From Epiperipatus broadwayi (taxonomy: Eukaryota > Onychophora > Udeonychophora > Euonychophora > Peripatidae): a DNA stretch of 64,000 nucleotides. A model generated the notes under the pieces. The model did not search any database. It was given only the letters and a program-made list of their open reading frames with translations, and had not been told where the DNA came from. The stretch is from positions 3,677,478-3,741,477 of the forward strand of contig JAQFVV010006231.1 of NCBI GenBank assembly GCA_028023455.1. Reading direction: 5' to 3'. The translations under genes were made by a program, and so were the position numbers. This document shows positions 14,201 to 27,828 of the stretch, one piece after another (position 1 is the first letter of the stretch; each line of letters starts with the position of its first letter).

Positions 14201-15820
14201 TATTCTATTTTCAGAAAAGGTGCACTTCATTTTTCCATGATAAAAATTATTGATTTTATAATGGTTTTATGAATTAACACTTTCTTTTTGCTTTTTCTCA
14301 CTTTCATTCTGCTTACTAAAAAATTATAATGGTAATGTTAAACAAAAATAGTTTATGGTTTCTTAAATTGGGGGGGGGGGGGCAAGCTATCTTTATCAAT
14401 AAATGCAGTATTGTATTTATCAAATCAGAGTGAGATTTTATTAATGAACATCATTGACTATCAGGAGTCAGTTGAAGATATTATCAAGACTTAAGTTTTA
14501 AACTTTATTTATTTTTTACAATTATTACTTGATTAAAAAAATATGTGGAAATCTAATTTTTTAATATTAACAAGTACACTAATGAAGATAAAAAAAAGAC
14601 CTGACTGGATAAATTTATATATCAATTAGCACATTTTTAAAATAATAATTATTACTTATAGGTCACCTATGAATAAATTAAAGAATATCTGGAGTTCCGA
14701 CCTAAAGCAAAAACTTATTTTCATGTATTACCTTATCTATATTTTAAGATCAATTTGTAAAAAAAGCTAAATATTAAAAGTAAAAATTTATAAAATTATA
14801 ATACAGAGCAATGTAAATTTTAGAGCTGCATATAAGATGCTTAAAGAAATGGTAGTTAATAAAGCTATTAAGAAATTTGCTTATTGAAATAGTATGAAAT
14901 AATATGATCATTCAAAAGCAGTAAAATGAGGATTGAATGATGAATATATGCAGAAAGCCATAATAGGTATATATAGCATAAAGTTGTATGCAAGTAAAAA
15001 TGCAACTTCTGATACTGGATCCTGTGTAGTTATTCAAATTGTGCTCTCAGTTGTATTACAACTTTCAAAAAGCTGTTGTGCTGTGTGACTGCTAAAAAAA
15101 GAGCATAAAATTTTTCTAAAGAATGATGATTGGTTGCATGGCAAAAGTGCTTACAGAGATTTCTTTATTGACTAAAATTGAGACAAGCAATGCTCATCTT
15201 TAAACCATCTCATTTAGCTTCTTCAGGAACACTGGCTGATGTGCTCATTCCATCCTACATCTTCATAATATGTAGATGCTTCAATGCTTCAACTCTGTGA
15301 TTAGAAGAGGATGTGTTATGAATAGTTCTAATGAGTAGATTATATCTGTACCTTTATTTATATGTTTAATATTTTTGTTATCATTTTAGAGTAATCATCT
15401 GATTTTATGTTGTAGGTAGATTCCATGTAATAATGAACATTGTACTAAATCTAAACTTTTCCCCTCTATTTAGCTATACATGTATTGTATCTAAACCATT
15501 TACAGGCTGAAGATTATTTTAGACTGATTTATTCATCGTTATTAGCAATTTGTTTTTAATTTTAATACATTTTTGCATCTACTATAAGCTTTGGTAATTG
15601 ATAGATGTCAGAAGATAATGATTAATAAATCTTTGGCCAATGCTATCTTATCCAAATATCCCAATACTAGTTCCTAGTTTACGGCTTTTATTAGTGAGGA
15701 GCTTTTGAATTTTCTGAATAATGGATTTTTTGAATCTAATAGACTCTTTTTTTTAGCAGTCAATTTTTAATTTTTGTTATACTATTTAAGCTACCAGCCC
15801 AAATTAAAGATACTATTTTT
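11280..15820. other. AT-rich DNA, no gene seen
   Basis: Only short chance frames are present. Minor features are a (TTTA)n tract near 12522-12543 and a run of 13 G at 14370-14382. I could not recognise any transposon or gene. A slightly less AT-rich patch near 15000-15310 is also unassigned. Confidence 0.6.
12522..12543. repeat. (TTTA)n microsatellite
   Basis: About five TTTA units in AT-rich DNA. Confidence 0.8.
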
Positions 15821-15825
15821 GTTTT

Positions 15826-16022
15826 TCATCCCAAACCAATTAGCTAGCATAGTTATATACATCTGAATCTAGTTCAGTTTCCATATATATTATGGTAACC
15901 TTGGTTTTCAAATTAACCTTAGGCATCTTTATTATGATAAATGAGATCACCAATAATATACAGAAACTGAACAGAATTCAGATCTATATAACTATGCAAG
16001 CAAATTTGAATTGAAAAAAAAT
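15826..16022. mobile_element. Imperfect inverted-repeat element, possible fold-back element or MITE
   Basis: Two arms of roughly 60-65 bp are inverted copies of each other. Arm 1 contains GCATAGTTATATACATCTGA and arm 2 contains, on the complement, GCATAGTTATATAGATCTGA. Both continue into TTCAGTTTC and a TAT-rich inner part. The loop is about 60-75 bp. There is no open frame, so if mobile it is non-autonomous. Terminal ends and target duplications are not clear, so family assignment is open. Confidence 0.55.
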
Positions 16023-16544
16023 TACAGGTTTTTCAATTCTGGTTGGTAACTGGATGGTTATAATAAAAAAGTAAAAAGGGGGCGCTAAAAGAATAGTACA
16101 TTAGATCCAAAAGGTCTAAGAGTACTATTCAAAAATCTAAATGCTCTTCACTGATAAAATTCGTAAGCTAGAAACTAGTCTGAAAGATTTGGATAGAAGA
16201 GCACTGGATAAGGATTTATTAAGCACTATCTTTGGCATCAATTGATTTCTAAAATGTATACTAGCCAGCATAAACATAGTGAAATTGGAAGAAAATTGTT
16301 AATGGCAAAATGTCTAAGCAAAGATCATGTGATGTCTCATTGATTATTTACCTCTATCACTTTCTCTTCATTAAATATACAGAGATATCTTACAAAGAAG
16401 ACTACAGGTGGGCTTTCTTTGAAAAATAAGTTTTCAATGTATTTATTTCTTTTAGAATAATTATTGGGAATTTTATAAGGAAAGTAAAAAAAAAATTGTT
16501 AATAAAAATATAATGTTGAACTATATGTATTAAAATTTATAATA

Positions 16545-17505
16545 CACCTGGGTCTTGTTTTACGTGGATTTATTTAACGCGATTTTGAAGTTACGCAATT
16601 CATGTTTCTTCAGAAGTCAAACTCCGATAATGCGCTATTACTTTAAATAATAAATTTTGCGCACTTACGTCATATTGAAAATAATAGCACATTATTGGAA
16701 TTCAACTTTCATCTTAGTAATTTCAATATTTTCAGTGCTTTATAATAGTAAGATTTTATGCAATAATGAAATTAAAATCATGATTTCCACATTTTATGTA
16801 TACACACATTAAATTTTACAAGATTATAATGTAAATTTGTTCGAACATTGTGCGTGTTAATTTTGCATTTTAAATCACATCCTGTTTTTGCTTTTTAATA
16901 TAAAACGTAATCAATTATTAATCACTTAGTGCCCGCAAGTTTATTTTTAAAAGGTGAGTAATAGCAGTGGGCACAATTAAATTTGACAATTAAAAATTAA
17001 AATCTGATTTTTAATTGTAATTAACAATTTAAAAATTACTTAAGGCAACCTGAAATTAATGTGATGTGAAGTTGACGCTAGTGGTATTTCCTCTTGTGAA
17101 GAATCTGATTTTTTACCAGTTTGCAAACGAACCTGTTTATCGGCAAATAGCGATAATAATTAAAACGTGTATAAAAAATGTAAATTACTGTACTGTAAAT
17201 TATGCATAAAAATATATTATTTTGAATAAAATTAAATATTATAGTTAAAAAAAGTTTGTCTTGTATCAATTTTTTTCAAATTTGAAATTTTTTATTAGTC
17301 ATATTTTATTTCCTTATTTTTTTTTTTTTTTTTTTTGCGCAAATTTTAAAGTAATTTTACATTGGTGCTTTGCTTTTATGCGATTTTTGAAAAATCACAG
17401 TCTGTATCCACCTTTTTTCAAGATAAGTTACATCTATTTTTGCGCAATTTCATTTGCGCATGTTTTCTGAGAAACCTATCTATCGCGTAAAACGAGACCC
17501 GGGTG
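16545..17505 (+). mobile_element. Tigger/pogo-like DNA transposon, copy A, internally deleted
   Basis: The termini are inverted repeats. The left end reads CACCTGGGTCTTGTTTTACG and the right end, on the complement, reads CACCCGGGTCTCGTTTTACG. The element is flanked by TA on both sides (16543-16544 and 17506-17507), the target of Tc1/mariner/pogo elements. It is about 961 bp long and lies in the opposite orientation to copies B (50181-51265) and C (58598-59942), with which it shares most of its length. Relative to copy C it lacks the transposase-exon segment, with the junction near 17045-17090. It is non-autonomous. Tigger assignment rests on copy C, which still encodes a Tigger-type C-terminal segment. 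Confidence 0.8.
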
Positions 17506-17519
17506 TATATAAAAAAATA

Positions 17520-19700
17520 TAAAAATAATAATTTTTAAAAGTGTTATTTTGAATATTGAACAACTATATTTTTTCAGCTTTATTACATTTCTTGGGTATG
17601 TTATTTTTCTGATAACAAAAACTACTTGATTTTTTTCATAGTGCAAGCTGAAGTTATAAAAATTGTATCTTAACCCAAATCTCAAAAAATCCAATATGGC
17701 TGCCATGATAATCAAAAGCTTAAAAAATATTAATTTTCATTAAAATTAACTGTAAAGTATATACAAAAACTGCCATTACATGTATTTTTAAAATTTTACT
17801 TGGGATTTTTCCTACTTAAATGCTTGTTTTGGGTGATAACAATGGTCTAGTTTATGAGCCTGGAATAGATTACTCTAAATATCCATATTTCAATGGAAAC
17901 TACATTAAAGAGATGGCAAAATATGTGACATTTTGGGCTCAATTCATTCATTATAACAGATCACATAAAAGTGCCATAAAAGCATCAGACCAAATAAACT
18001 CACGGAAACAAAATGGCCATATTTAAAAGACAAACTCACTTCCATGATTTCATGGCAAATTTGAAAGATTTTAACTTCAATAAAACAAATAGTTGTAATT
18101 TAAAAAATAACTACATTATCCAGAAAAATTGACTGCTTAATATCTGTAACAACAACAACAAAAAAAAGACCTGCTAAAAAACTATAAGACAAAGAATAAC
18201 CAATGTTTTTTTTTAATTTGATTTAAATATAATTATTTTTTAAATTATTAACTGTCAATGAATTATTTTCTTACACTATTATCTTTGATTATACAAAAAA
18301 AAAAAAAAGAATGTTTAGATGAAGGGCTTAACAATGATAATTATCTAAAGTAAAAAAAAAATTACCAAAATATTCACACATATGCTCTTAAATGTATATA
18401 AACTCTCAATTAAATAAGCAATCATGTGAATAATAACATTTATTTGCATCCACATCTATAAATTCATAGAAATATACAATTCGTATATGACAGCACTTTG
18501 CTGCTTAACAATAAAACTTGATAAATCATAAAATTTAAATTTAATACTAAGATTTAAGAAATGTATGATATCTAACCCCCGATTTTTATCGTTTTTATAT
18601 TCAACACTGAAGTGAAACATAGACATCCATTAATTAAGAATTCAAATATCCGATTATATTATTTCTAGTGGTTTCTTATTTATCCTATCACCTATAAATC
18701 CATAGCCCCCCCCCCCCAATATTATACAGCATGTGCAACTTTGATTCACAAATAGACTTTTGGAATTATGCATAATAGCAGCACTATATCTATGGATTCA
18801 TTAACTATAGTTCCAATAAATCATAATTTAAAAAAAAAAAAAATTAAAAATTCATCAAGTTAAATTCATAAATCTTTGCACATGTCAGGAAACATTTCAC
18901 AGCCAGAAATTTCTTCATTACGAATATTCATTTATATAGTCAGTAAAGTGAACGCATTATTTTACAATTATCTTTTTGCTACTGTGAATTATTAAATTAC
19001 TATTTTGTTTAAAATGGGCCCAAAATGCAAAGTTAATGATGAGAGCCTTTCTGTTAATCATAGAAGTCATGAGGTGATTTCTTTATGTGATAATGTAAAA
19101 AAAAAAATTCATTATTAGTAGAAGAAAAAAAGTTGTATGTTGATGAACACATTCACATAATATTCTCTCATAGATTTAACTAATATATCTAAATATTCTC
19201 ATACATCTGAATATCATCACTTTCATAATTTACTACTACACATCCCTTTCATAATTATATTTTTCTTATTTTTATTATTACCTTAATATGTATAATTAAT
19301 ATATCAACTTTTATCATAGCTATTATATGTATATATGTGTAAGCACTCATTATTATCAATGGTTTCACATCTGTATAAAGACTTGGACCCAAATGGCCAA
19401 TAATATAGAGGGTACGATTGTATATTTTTTAAAAAATTGCTCACAAATTAATCAAACAAAGTTATATTACTCAATACTCTTGCCAAATTTAAAATATTTT
19501 ATGCTATAAATATTAATCAAATCTATGACAAATACAATAAAGAATATCTAATAAGTCCATTATAATAGAATTTATATACATAATTCTTACTTATTTTTAC
19601 AACCATGAATGAAGAAAAACCTTTCCATATCAAAGAAAGCATTGTGACAAATCAATCAGTGAAATAATAATCAATCAATCAATAATATTATGTCCAATAG
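17520..19700. other. AT-rich DNA, no gene seen
   Basis: A 68-codon frame at 17820-18026 looks more protein-like than its neighbours but has no domain I recognise. I would not call it a gene. A run of 12 C lies at 18706-18717. No transposon ends were identified. Confidence 0.55.
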
Positions 19701-19719
19701 TCAGATTCAGAGAGTAGTC

Positions 19720-21930
19720 ATATCAATTCATCCATTCCATTCTCTTCCCTGCCCATTTCTTCAATTCCACATAAGTCTTCCCATCTCTTATATCATCCAA
19801 TAATGTTAATCCCTTCTATCCTTTCTTTTTATTTCCATTCACCATTCCCTCCAAAACATCTTTCATTAAACTATAATTCTTTTTAATATATGTCCAATCC
19901 AGTTTCTCTTTCTCTCTCTGATATTCTCAATCTATCTTCTTTCCTCATTTACTCTTTTCAAAACTTCTTCATTTGTTATTTTACTCATTCAACTAATTTT
20001 TTCCATTCTTCTCCATGTCCACGTCTCAAAGGCTTCCAATCATTTCTTAATTCTATTACTCAGTTTCTTAATTCTATTACTCAGTGTCTGTGTCTCACAA
20101 CCATACATTAATATTCTCCACACATAACATTTAATTAATCTCTTCCTTAATTCTCCTTCCAAAGATCCACAAAATATCTTCTTTCTCTTCACAAATGTCT
20201 CTTTTTCCAATGCTATTCTTCTTTTAACTTCATTTTCACTTCTTCCATCCTCACTCAACCAATTATCCAAATATCTAAATCCCTTCATCTGTTAAACCAT
20301 GTTATAATGGATTCCAAATTGCAGACTTTTTGCATTTCTCCCTATTCACAAACACTTAGTCTTTTCAATATTAATCTTCATTCCATATGCCATACATCAT
20401 TCTTCCAATTTATTCAACATATTCAAAAGACACTCTTTCTCCTCAGCAATAAGAACCATATCAACTGCAAATCTTACTCCTCCACAGTCCAAATAATTAT
20501 TTAGCATGTCTTCTAAATAAATATTAAACAGAACAGATGACATACTGTACATCCTTGCCTAACTCCACTTTCTATATTTACTTCATCAGTCACATTACTT
20601 CCAAATGTAATTCTTATCCTTTAACCATTATACATATTCCAAATCAATCTTTTTTCATTCCAAAATACTTCTTTATCTCTTAAGATGAACATAAGTTTAT
20701 TCTAGACTACTCTATCAAATACATTTTCTAAATCCACAAAACATATACCAATTCCTTTATCTTTTTCAATATATCTTTCCACAATTGTCCTAACAATACT
20801 AATAGCATCTCTTGTGCTTTCCCCTTTTTGAAAACCAAACTGTTTTTCTCCAATATAATAATCTATCTTCCCATAAATTCTTTGAGTTAAAATCCTCAAT
20901 AAAACTTTAGAAGCATGAGATAACAAACTTATTGTTCTATACACTTCACATTTAGAAGCTTTTTTTTTTTTTTTAGCAGTTGGAATCATTATAGTTCTTA
21001 AAAAATCTTCAGGCCAAACTCCACTATTATATATCAAATTGCAAAGTCCAACTATTTCCTTCATAGTAAATTCTCCCATTTCTCTCAAAAATTCTATGGG
21101 TATTGCATCAAAAGCAACAGCCTTACCATTCTTCATTTGTGTGATTGACTTTCTTACTTCGTCCAGCAATATGTCCATATCTTTATCATCTATTTCAACA
21201 TCCTCTTCATTTTCAAGTTCATAATTAATTGTTTCCTCTAATAAACAGACACTGAAGATACTCTTCCCACTTTTTTAATACATCATTGCTATCAGTTAAT
21301 CTCTTTCCATTCTTATCTGCAATCACACTTGCTACCCATGTCTTTTTCTCCCAAGTGATATTTCGTATTCTATCAAATACCAGATCTTATCTTTTCCCCA
21401 GCTGAAGCCTTTCTATCTCTTTACATTCCTGCTCCAACCATTTTTCTTTTGCTAAATCTGTTTCTCTTCTTAGTTCATTATTAAATTTCCTCTATGCCTT
21501 TTACCCTTCCTCAGTATTTACATTCTTCCACCGTCTCCATACTTCCATCTTTTTAACACACCTTCAGTTATCCAAGATTGTTTAGCTTTCCTTGCATGAG
21601 TAATACCTATTTCATTTTTTGCTGTTTTCAAGAATCCTTTTTTAATTCTATTCCAACACTCATCGGGGCTATTAATATATTTCTTATCCTGGACAATCTT
21701 TTTTGATTCATTTTCACATATTAAACCAAAATTTTCCTTTTTCCATTTGTCTCAATTAATCCCATTCCCATTTTGCATATCTTTTCCCTCTTTTAATTCT
21801 TTTAAAATTCAACTTTAATTTAGCCATAACCAAATTATGATCCAAATCTATATTAGCACCAGACAAAGCATGTGAACCCTTAATAACATTCTTATATCTA
21901 TTCTGAATCAATATACAATCAATTTAATGA
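19720..21930 (-). pseudogene. RTE-like LINE relic: endonuclease end, reverse transcriptase, C-terminal region
   Basis: Read on the minus strand, a degraded LINE ORF2 starts near 21930 with the end of an AP endonuclease domain (IDCILIQNRY, then a DLDHN motif matching the catalytic D-H pair). A linker follows (KKWEEYLQCLF). The reverse transcriptase comes next at about 20702-21178 (GFQKGESTRDAI, then CFVDLENVFDRV, the motif A region). The C-terminal part is at 20040-20288 (YLDNWLSEDGR, YGCETQTL) and runs on to about 19720 (VLEGMVNG, ELKKWAGKRMEW). Stops and frameshifts separate the blocks and the YxDD-box region is lost or scrambled. The 5' part is missing. The order and motifs match RTE-type LINEs common in animal genomes. 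The exact clade needs a phylogeny. A perfect 22-bp tandem duplication lies inside it near 20043-20086. Confidence 0.85.
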
Positions 21931-21949
21931 TGATGATGATGATAAGCAT

Positions 21950-23085
21950 CATTAATGAGTAAGTTATGGAAGATACTATACATACCTTTTATTTATATAA
22001 TAAATTTCTAACTAAAATAATATTGGAAAATTAAATCTAAAATAATAAAAAATTAAATCTAAAATAATCAGGCATGAAGACTGCTTTATAAATACTTATA
22101 TAGCTATAGATAATAATAACTTTATTATTTTGTAATCTAAATGTAATCTGTTAAATTTTTATGTATTTTTTTTTAATATGATACAGTAGCCACCCTATAT
22201 CATATCTTGAATAACTTTCAGGTGTTGTACATCATAATAATAATTCATATTTTGTTAATAAGCTTTGATTACAATGTAAATGTGTAGTACTTTTGAACAC
22301 GCACATATATATTGAAATGATATTTCATAAGAATATATATATTTTATTAGTATGTATATTAAGATAAATCTTTGGAAAATAAGCTTTATTTAAATGAAAT
22401 AATATACTTTAAATATATCATATCAATGAATGTATTTAAAAGTATTTTTGTATTACTGTTTGTTTAAATAAAGTTAATTTTATAAGATTATAATTAAAAA
22501 GTTTATTTATAATTATATAAAACATTGTTTTATTAAAATCAATTTTTGTTATATGTAAAATATTGATTTGTAAAGTACTAATATTTATTATTTTTATTAA
22601 ATATTTTAATTATAAACTACAAACTAATCTATTATTTTATTAGAGTTGCCAAGAATGACTTTCTTGAAATTCGGGAGCATTCATGTGTTGAGTTATATGG
22701 CTGACATTCTAAAATTTCCACAATGAGTCGCTGATTTCATTGTTTTATCCCAAATAACAGATATGAATTCAAACGGATAATTTTAATTTATTTAATCTCT
22801 TAATCAAATGTTACTTCCCAAATCATCATTATTATCTTTCTCTTCAACTTACTATAGGTATGAAAATAGAATGCTTATAAAAATAGTCTACTATTGTTTA
22901 TTGCCTTCATGGGATCTTTTAATAAATCGCTGAAAGACAAGATTTGTTTGAGTAAATAAATTTAAAAAAAAAAAATAAGTAAAGACAATTTCTGAATCTT
23001 TATTTTTCATTGAATTTTTTAAAAATTAAAGTGTTTCTGATATAGACATATCTATACAATTATTACATAATAATAATATCTCCAA
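21950..23085. other. AT-rich DNA between two LINE relics
   Basis: A short (ATG)n-like tract (about 21926-21942) marks the 5' edge of the minus-strand LINE relic. The rest is AT-rich, with no coding frame or recognisable repeat. Confidence 0.55.
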
Positions 23086-23087
23086 AA

Positions 23088-23925
23088 CTTTTTACAGCAG
23101 TGCTGCAAGAAGCATTTTGTGGATTAAAATGGGTAGCTAAAGGAGAGAAAGTAAATGGAGATTATTTAAGTCATTTCTATTTTGCAGATGATGTAGTTGT
23201 TTTTGCAAATAATGTTTTAGAACTGCAGGAAATGTTGCAGGAGTTATCAGATGAAAGTAGGACTAAAGATAAATGTTAAAAAGATTAAAGTATGGATTTT
23301 CTCAAAATATGAAAATAAAGATTGATTAAGTTAACAGCTACAAATACCTTGGTCAGATTATTAATGCAGATGGAAACATAAAAGATGAAATTAATCATAG
23401 AATTAAACTTGGTTGGAGTGCTTTTGGTAAAAATAAATTGATATTAAAAGGAAATATGCCTATGTGTTTGAAAAAAAAAAGGTTTTAATAAATGTGTTTT
23501 ACCAGTTTTTATTTATGGATCTGAGACTTGGACACTTAATAGAAGAGCAATGCAGAGACTTTGGACCACTCAAAGAAGCATGGAGAGATGCATGTTGGGA
23601 GTAACAAAAAGAGATTGAAAACGCAATATATGGGTAAGAGAACAAACAAGTGTTACTGACCTCATTAAAAAAATTAAAAGACTGAAGTGGAGATGGGCTG
23701 GACAAATTTCTTGAAGAGATGATAATAGATGGACAATTGAAATCTTAAATTGGATTTGAAGAGATTGTAAAAGACCCAGAAAGAGACCATGTGTGAGATG
23801 GATGGATGAAATAAGAAAGTATGCAGGAGTGGTGTGGAGAAGAGAAGCTAAAAATCGGAGATGAATTGAACTTGGAAGACCATCATCCCGCAGTGGATTG
23901 ATAATAGTTGATGATGATACAATTA
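23088..23925 (+). pseudogene. RTE-like LINE relic: reverse transcriptase active site to 3' end
   Basis: The plus-strand frames carry FADDVVVFAN, the motif C (catalytic Asp-Asp) box of a reverse transcriptase. They continue with YKYLGQIINADG, FIYGSETWTL, a basic RDDNRW block, RPRKRPCVRWMDE and a closing GRPSSRSGLI. This order is the usual 3' half of RTE-type LINEs. The copy ends in a TGATGAT tail near 23908-23920, matching the short microsatellite-like tails known for RTE elements. Several stops and at least two frame changes make it inactive. Only the last third of the protein is present, which fits 5' truncation. It is a different subfamily from the relic at 19720-21930. Confidence 0.85.
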
Positions 23926-23929
23926 TTAA

Positions 23930-26130
23930 TTATTCATGATATAATTATTGTTAGTTTTTAAACAATTTTTGAATTTATAATTTATTGTTATGTATGTGCT
24001 TTTTAATTAATATTTTTAAATGTTTTATTTCTGTAAATTTAAAATGTAATATGAAAGCTTTAGAGTACTGATTTACTTTTATCATATTAAATGTGGAATA
24101 TATCATTCTATAGTGTAAACTACATTAATATAAAATTTGAGATGTACGAATATGCATATAATTTCATGTGTATTCAATAATTATTTATTTTATATGTTAA
24201 GATTGACTGGTGCATCATGCACTGTCAAGTTTTAAATATCAAATGATTGTAATTATTTAGTTGACAGTATCTGGTGTAATCTTCAAGGAAGCTTATTGTT
24301 TCCATTGATTTGCTTTTTATTAAATAAATACTTTGATGAGGATAAAGGTGATTTCTTTTAGATATTATTAAGTAAGGCTAGTTATTTAAATGGTGAATTA
24401 GCGTATTCTCTAAATATTTTATATATGTTATATTAATGATAGTTACTACATTAATGTCATTACTTTAATCTTTACCTCCTATGAGTAAGTTTATTTCATA
24501 TTTCTAGCATTTCACCCATCGTTTTTTTTTTTTGTAAATGTTCATTGTATGGATTGTTTTGATGTTAGTTGAATATCAGTGCTGTTTACGTTTAGTTTAT
24601 CTTTATGGAGACAGTTTATCTTTATGGAGACTTGTCAATTATATATTTGTTGATTTTTGATATGTGAATTTAGATATCACTACAACATTACTGCTTTATT
24701 TTTATTAATAATAAATTAATGTTGTTTGTTAAACACATATTAAGTTCATTTCCTTATTTATATATACTTAGCAGATTACTTAAAGGTAAACACAGTTATA
24801 ATATATTTATAATTTCTGAGATGCTATGACACACGGGAAAAAAAAAAAATTGGAAAAGAATGAAAATCCTTATGCTGCTCTTCTACAAAATAATAATCAG
24901 AAATTAATAATAAATTCTTTACAACAGTTATATAATAATAATAAAAAGACTTTTAATGTATAAAATTATTGATTATATAGTAGTTGTAAAAAAATTATTA
25001 TTATTTTCTGATTATTAATTTGTGATATCTGTAACTATCAAATTATTAAAAGAAAAATTATTTTGTATGGATAATAGGACTGTAGTGTTTGTGTGACTTT
25101 GCTTATAAATTTAACTTCTTTCCCCATAGTCTATTCTCATTAATTTTGAATATCATATAATTTCGAATAAAAAAGATATCTAGACATTTATCTAGTGGTG
25201 CCTTCTGGCAAGTGTTACATAAGCAATAACTAATTACATTATTCATTACAATCTGTATAATACAAATGCATTATTATGTTCATAGTGTGTATACATAAAA
25301 TAAGATTATAGTATGGACAAAATTTTCAAAAAATAATAATGTACTTATTAATAACATATTGATAGAATACATTTATATATGTATTTACTATGGGCTCATT
25401 TACATTAAATCAAAAAATAAAAAGATAATTAAAAAAACTTACTGTACTGTATTGTATGTTTATTTATTTTTTAACCCAATGAATAATAATAAGTAATGAA
25501 ACATCAGACTTTTATCGCAATTAAACATACTCTTGATGACATTCATTTCTTCAATAACTTTTTTTAAACTTTATGGAAATGTAACATCAATCTCATTATC
25601 AAAAGAATATTGCCTAATTGTTTTGATTTTAAATTTGCATCTACTTTCCAATGTATTTAAAATTATATTATTGCCAATTCAATGAGTCCCTCCACCACCA
25701 ACCAATGAAATTGTAAATACTGAAGCTTTAGTTATCATTTTTATGGCTCAATAGTATGTCTAAAGTACTTTGAAATTTCCATACATTGTCAACATTTAAA
25801 AACAAAATATATCACTTTGCTAAAAAAAATTTAAGATAATTATTTTAAAAGTGCACCATTATCCTGATTAACTAGGATAATTGGTTCTCTAAAACTCATC
25901 TTAAAGCAAGAAGATCTTATAAAAAGCAAAAAATATAATGGTTTTCTATAAATAAATAAAAAGTTGATAGTTTCTGTGAGTAAAAATTATACCATAAATT
26001 GTTAATATTGTATTAATAAACAAATTAACCTACTATATATAGCAGTTAAAGAAAACCCTTAATGTACAATGTATGCATGCATAAATTGTGTTATGTGTAT
26101 TATAGAGGGAAAAAAACAAATTCTTTTTTA
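23930..26130. other. AT-rich DNA, no gene seen
   Basis: Frames are short and stop-rich. A perfect 19-bp tandem duplication lies at 24594-24631. Nothing else can be supported. Confidence 0.6.
24594..24631. repeat. Perfect tandem duplication of 19 bp
   Basis: AGTTTATCTTTATGGAGAC occurs twice back to back with no mismatch, which implies a recent slippage-type event. Confidence 0.9.
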
Positions 26131-26359
26131 TCCACCTATTCAGCTCTCATTATCATCCATTTTTCTGAGTCATCAGTTGCTCATTCTAAAAGTCCATCAT
26201 TGACTTTTAAATCCTTTGCTAATCTTTTTTTTTTTTTTTGAGGAGTACAGATGACTGAAGTTCTCTAGAGAAAAAGTTTACAATGAATAGTTGACTTGGT
26301 TTTTTTTTCTTTTCATACAATATATTATAAAATCTCATTCATTGACTTATTAAGGCATG

Positions 26360-26660
26360 TTTAGATTTGATGGATTATTTTAAGTTGGGATTAAATTCTT
26401 TGAAAGTGCAGTTCATGGCCTCATGGTATAAAATTTATTCCTTCTGTTTTTTCATATCAAGATTCTTTTCTACAAGCTTATTGATTTTCTTTTCTTTATC
26501 CAATTACATTAATTCCTTGTTAGTTAATTCTTCCATGTGTAATTGAAGCTCTTCAATGTTGTTTATTATGAATTATTTATAAAAATCTTTATCCAATGTG
26601 ATGATTCTTTGATCTATAGATTGAAGAAATGATGTGGTGTTCGGTAACGATTCTAATTAA
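26360..26660 (-). pseudogene. Tigger/pogo-type (DDE_1) transposase relic
   Basis: On the minus strand the translation reads LPNTTSFLQSIDQRII followed by a short helix-like block, and later MNCTFKEFNPNLK. In Tigger/pogo transposases the DDE domain contains a PPNTTSLLQPMDQGVI-type segment around the second catalytic Asp. An NxCWKKLWP-type block follows about 80-100 residues later, and the same order and spacing are seen here. Several stops interrupt it, so it is dead. The flanking similarity fades within a few hundred bases and I could not locate terminal repeats. It may belong to a separate Tigger lineage from copies A-C. Confidence 0.55.
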
Positions 26661-27828
26661 AAACATATGAAGCTATAAACTTTTTTAAAAAAAATTTTTC
26701 CCAATATCATTAGAAAAAAAAAAGAAGTAGTTTCACTGTGCGAACATAGAAAAATGGATCAAGAAAGTAAAAATAGGCTCCCATTTTGTTAATTTTTGAT
26801 AGTTTTTTTACAAAATTGATAATCATTGCACTGAAAAAAGTCCATATTGAAGTTTCTTTTTTTTTTAAAAAAATCCAGTCTTATATTATTTTGTGAAATT
26901 ATTTAGAATTAAAAAAGCAACGTTTAGTATCTCATTTAACTGTACTGCTGCGACCTTAAAGACTTATTATATATTAACAGTATAAGGATAGCCAAATTAT
27001 AGAAATGTACATTACCAAACCATAATTGTACAGTTAATTTTTTTTTTAATTTAATAAAATGCATCTAATGCATTCTATGTTTACATGTTGTAATTAATAT
27101 TTAAGTTGTGTTTTTTTTACAATATGTATTATCCAAATCTAAATCGATAGTACCTGATATGCAAATACATTAGGCGTGGCATTTTTTTCTTGACATGAGA
27201 TGTCATTTTATTAAAAGCAGTAAGTACCCTTTTCTTTGAAATGACTTGGCAATTTTTTGAATCATACAATACTTATGATGACAGAGATATGGACTATTTA
27301 AATAAATATTAATGGTATGAATCTTATTCAATTTATTTCTTTGCATTTTAAATTTGTTATTAAATGCATAATGCATGAAATCATATTTAAAAATTTTTTA
27401 AAGCAAAAATACATTTATGATAATAGTTTCAATTTCACTAAAATTAGCATTCATAAAGATTTTAATCCAAAATTGAATAAATGAATATTTTAGCTAATAT
27501 TCATACTGTACACAATTTAAACTTCAATATTAATAACATATGATCAAAATATATTTTTAGTTTTATGCTGAATAAAATTTTCATTTTTTTTTTCCTTTCT
27601 GAACTTTTTTGCATTTGTAATAATATTTGCCATTGCCTAGAATATCTGAAACAAATTATGAGAAGTTTTAAAATCAATTAAGTAGAGTGTTATTTTTAAT
27701 TTAGATTTAGCAAATAATAATTATATAAATTTGATTATTAATTACATAATCCATGATTTTTTTTAAAAAAAAAAATAACAATTACAATACAATGATCATA
27801 ATTTTTGCCACATGCAAAATATTTAAAG

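Noticed and set aside
17078-17269. Frames in Tigger copy A (and the counterpart at 50406-50624 in copy B)
   Set aside because: They lie over the AT-rich region outside the transposase exon seen in copy C. The similarity between copies is at DNA level and not evidence of coding.
17820-18026. 68-codon frame resembling a small protein
   Set aside because: No recognisable domain, no splice or promoter context, and length within chance expectation. The composition alone is not enough.
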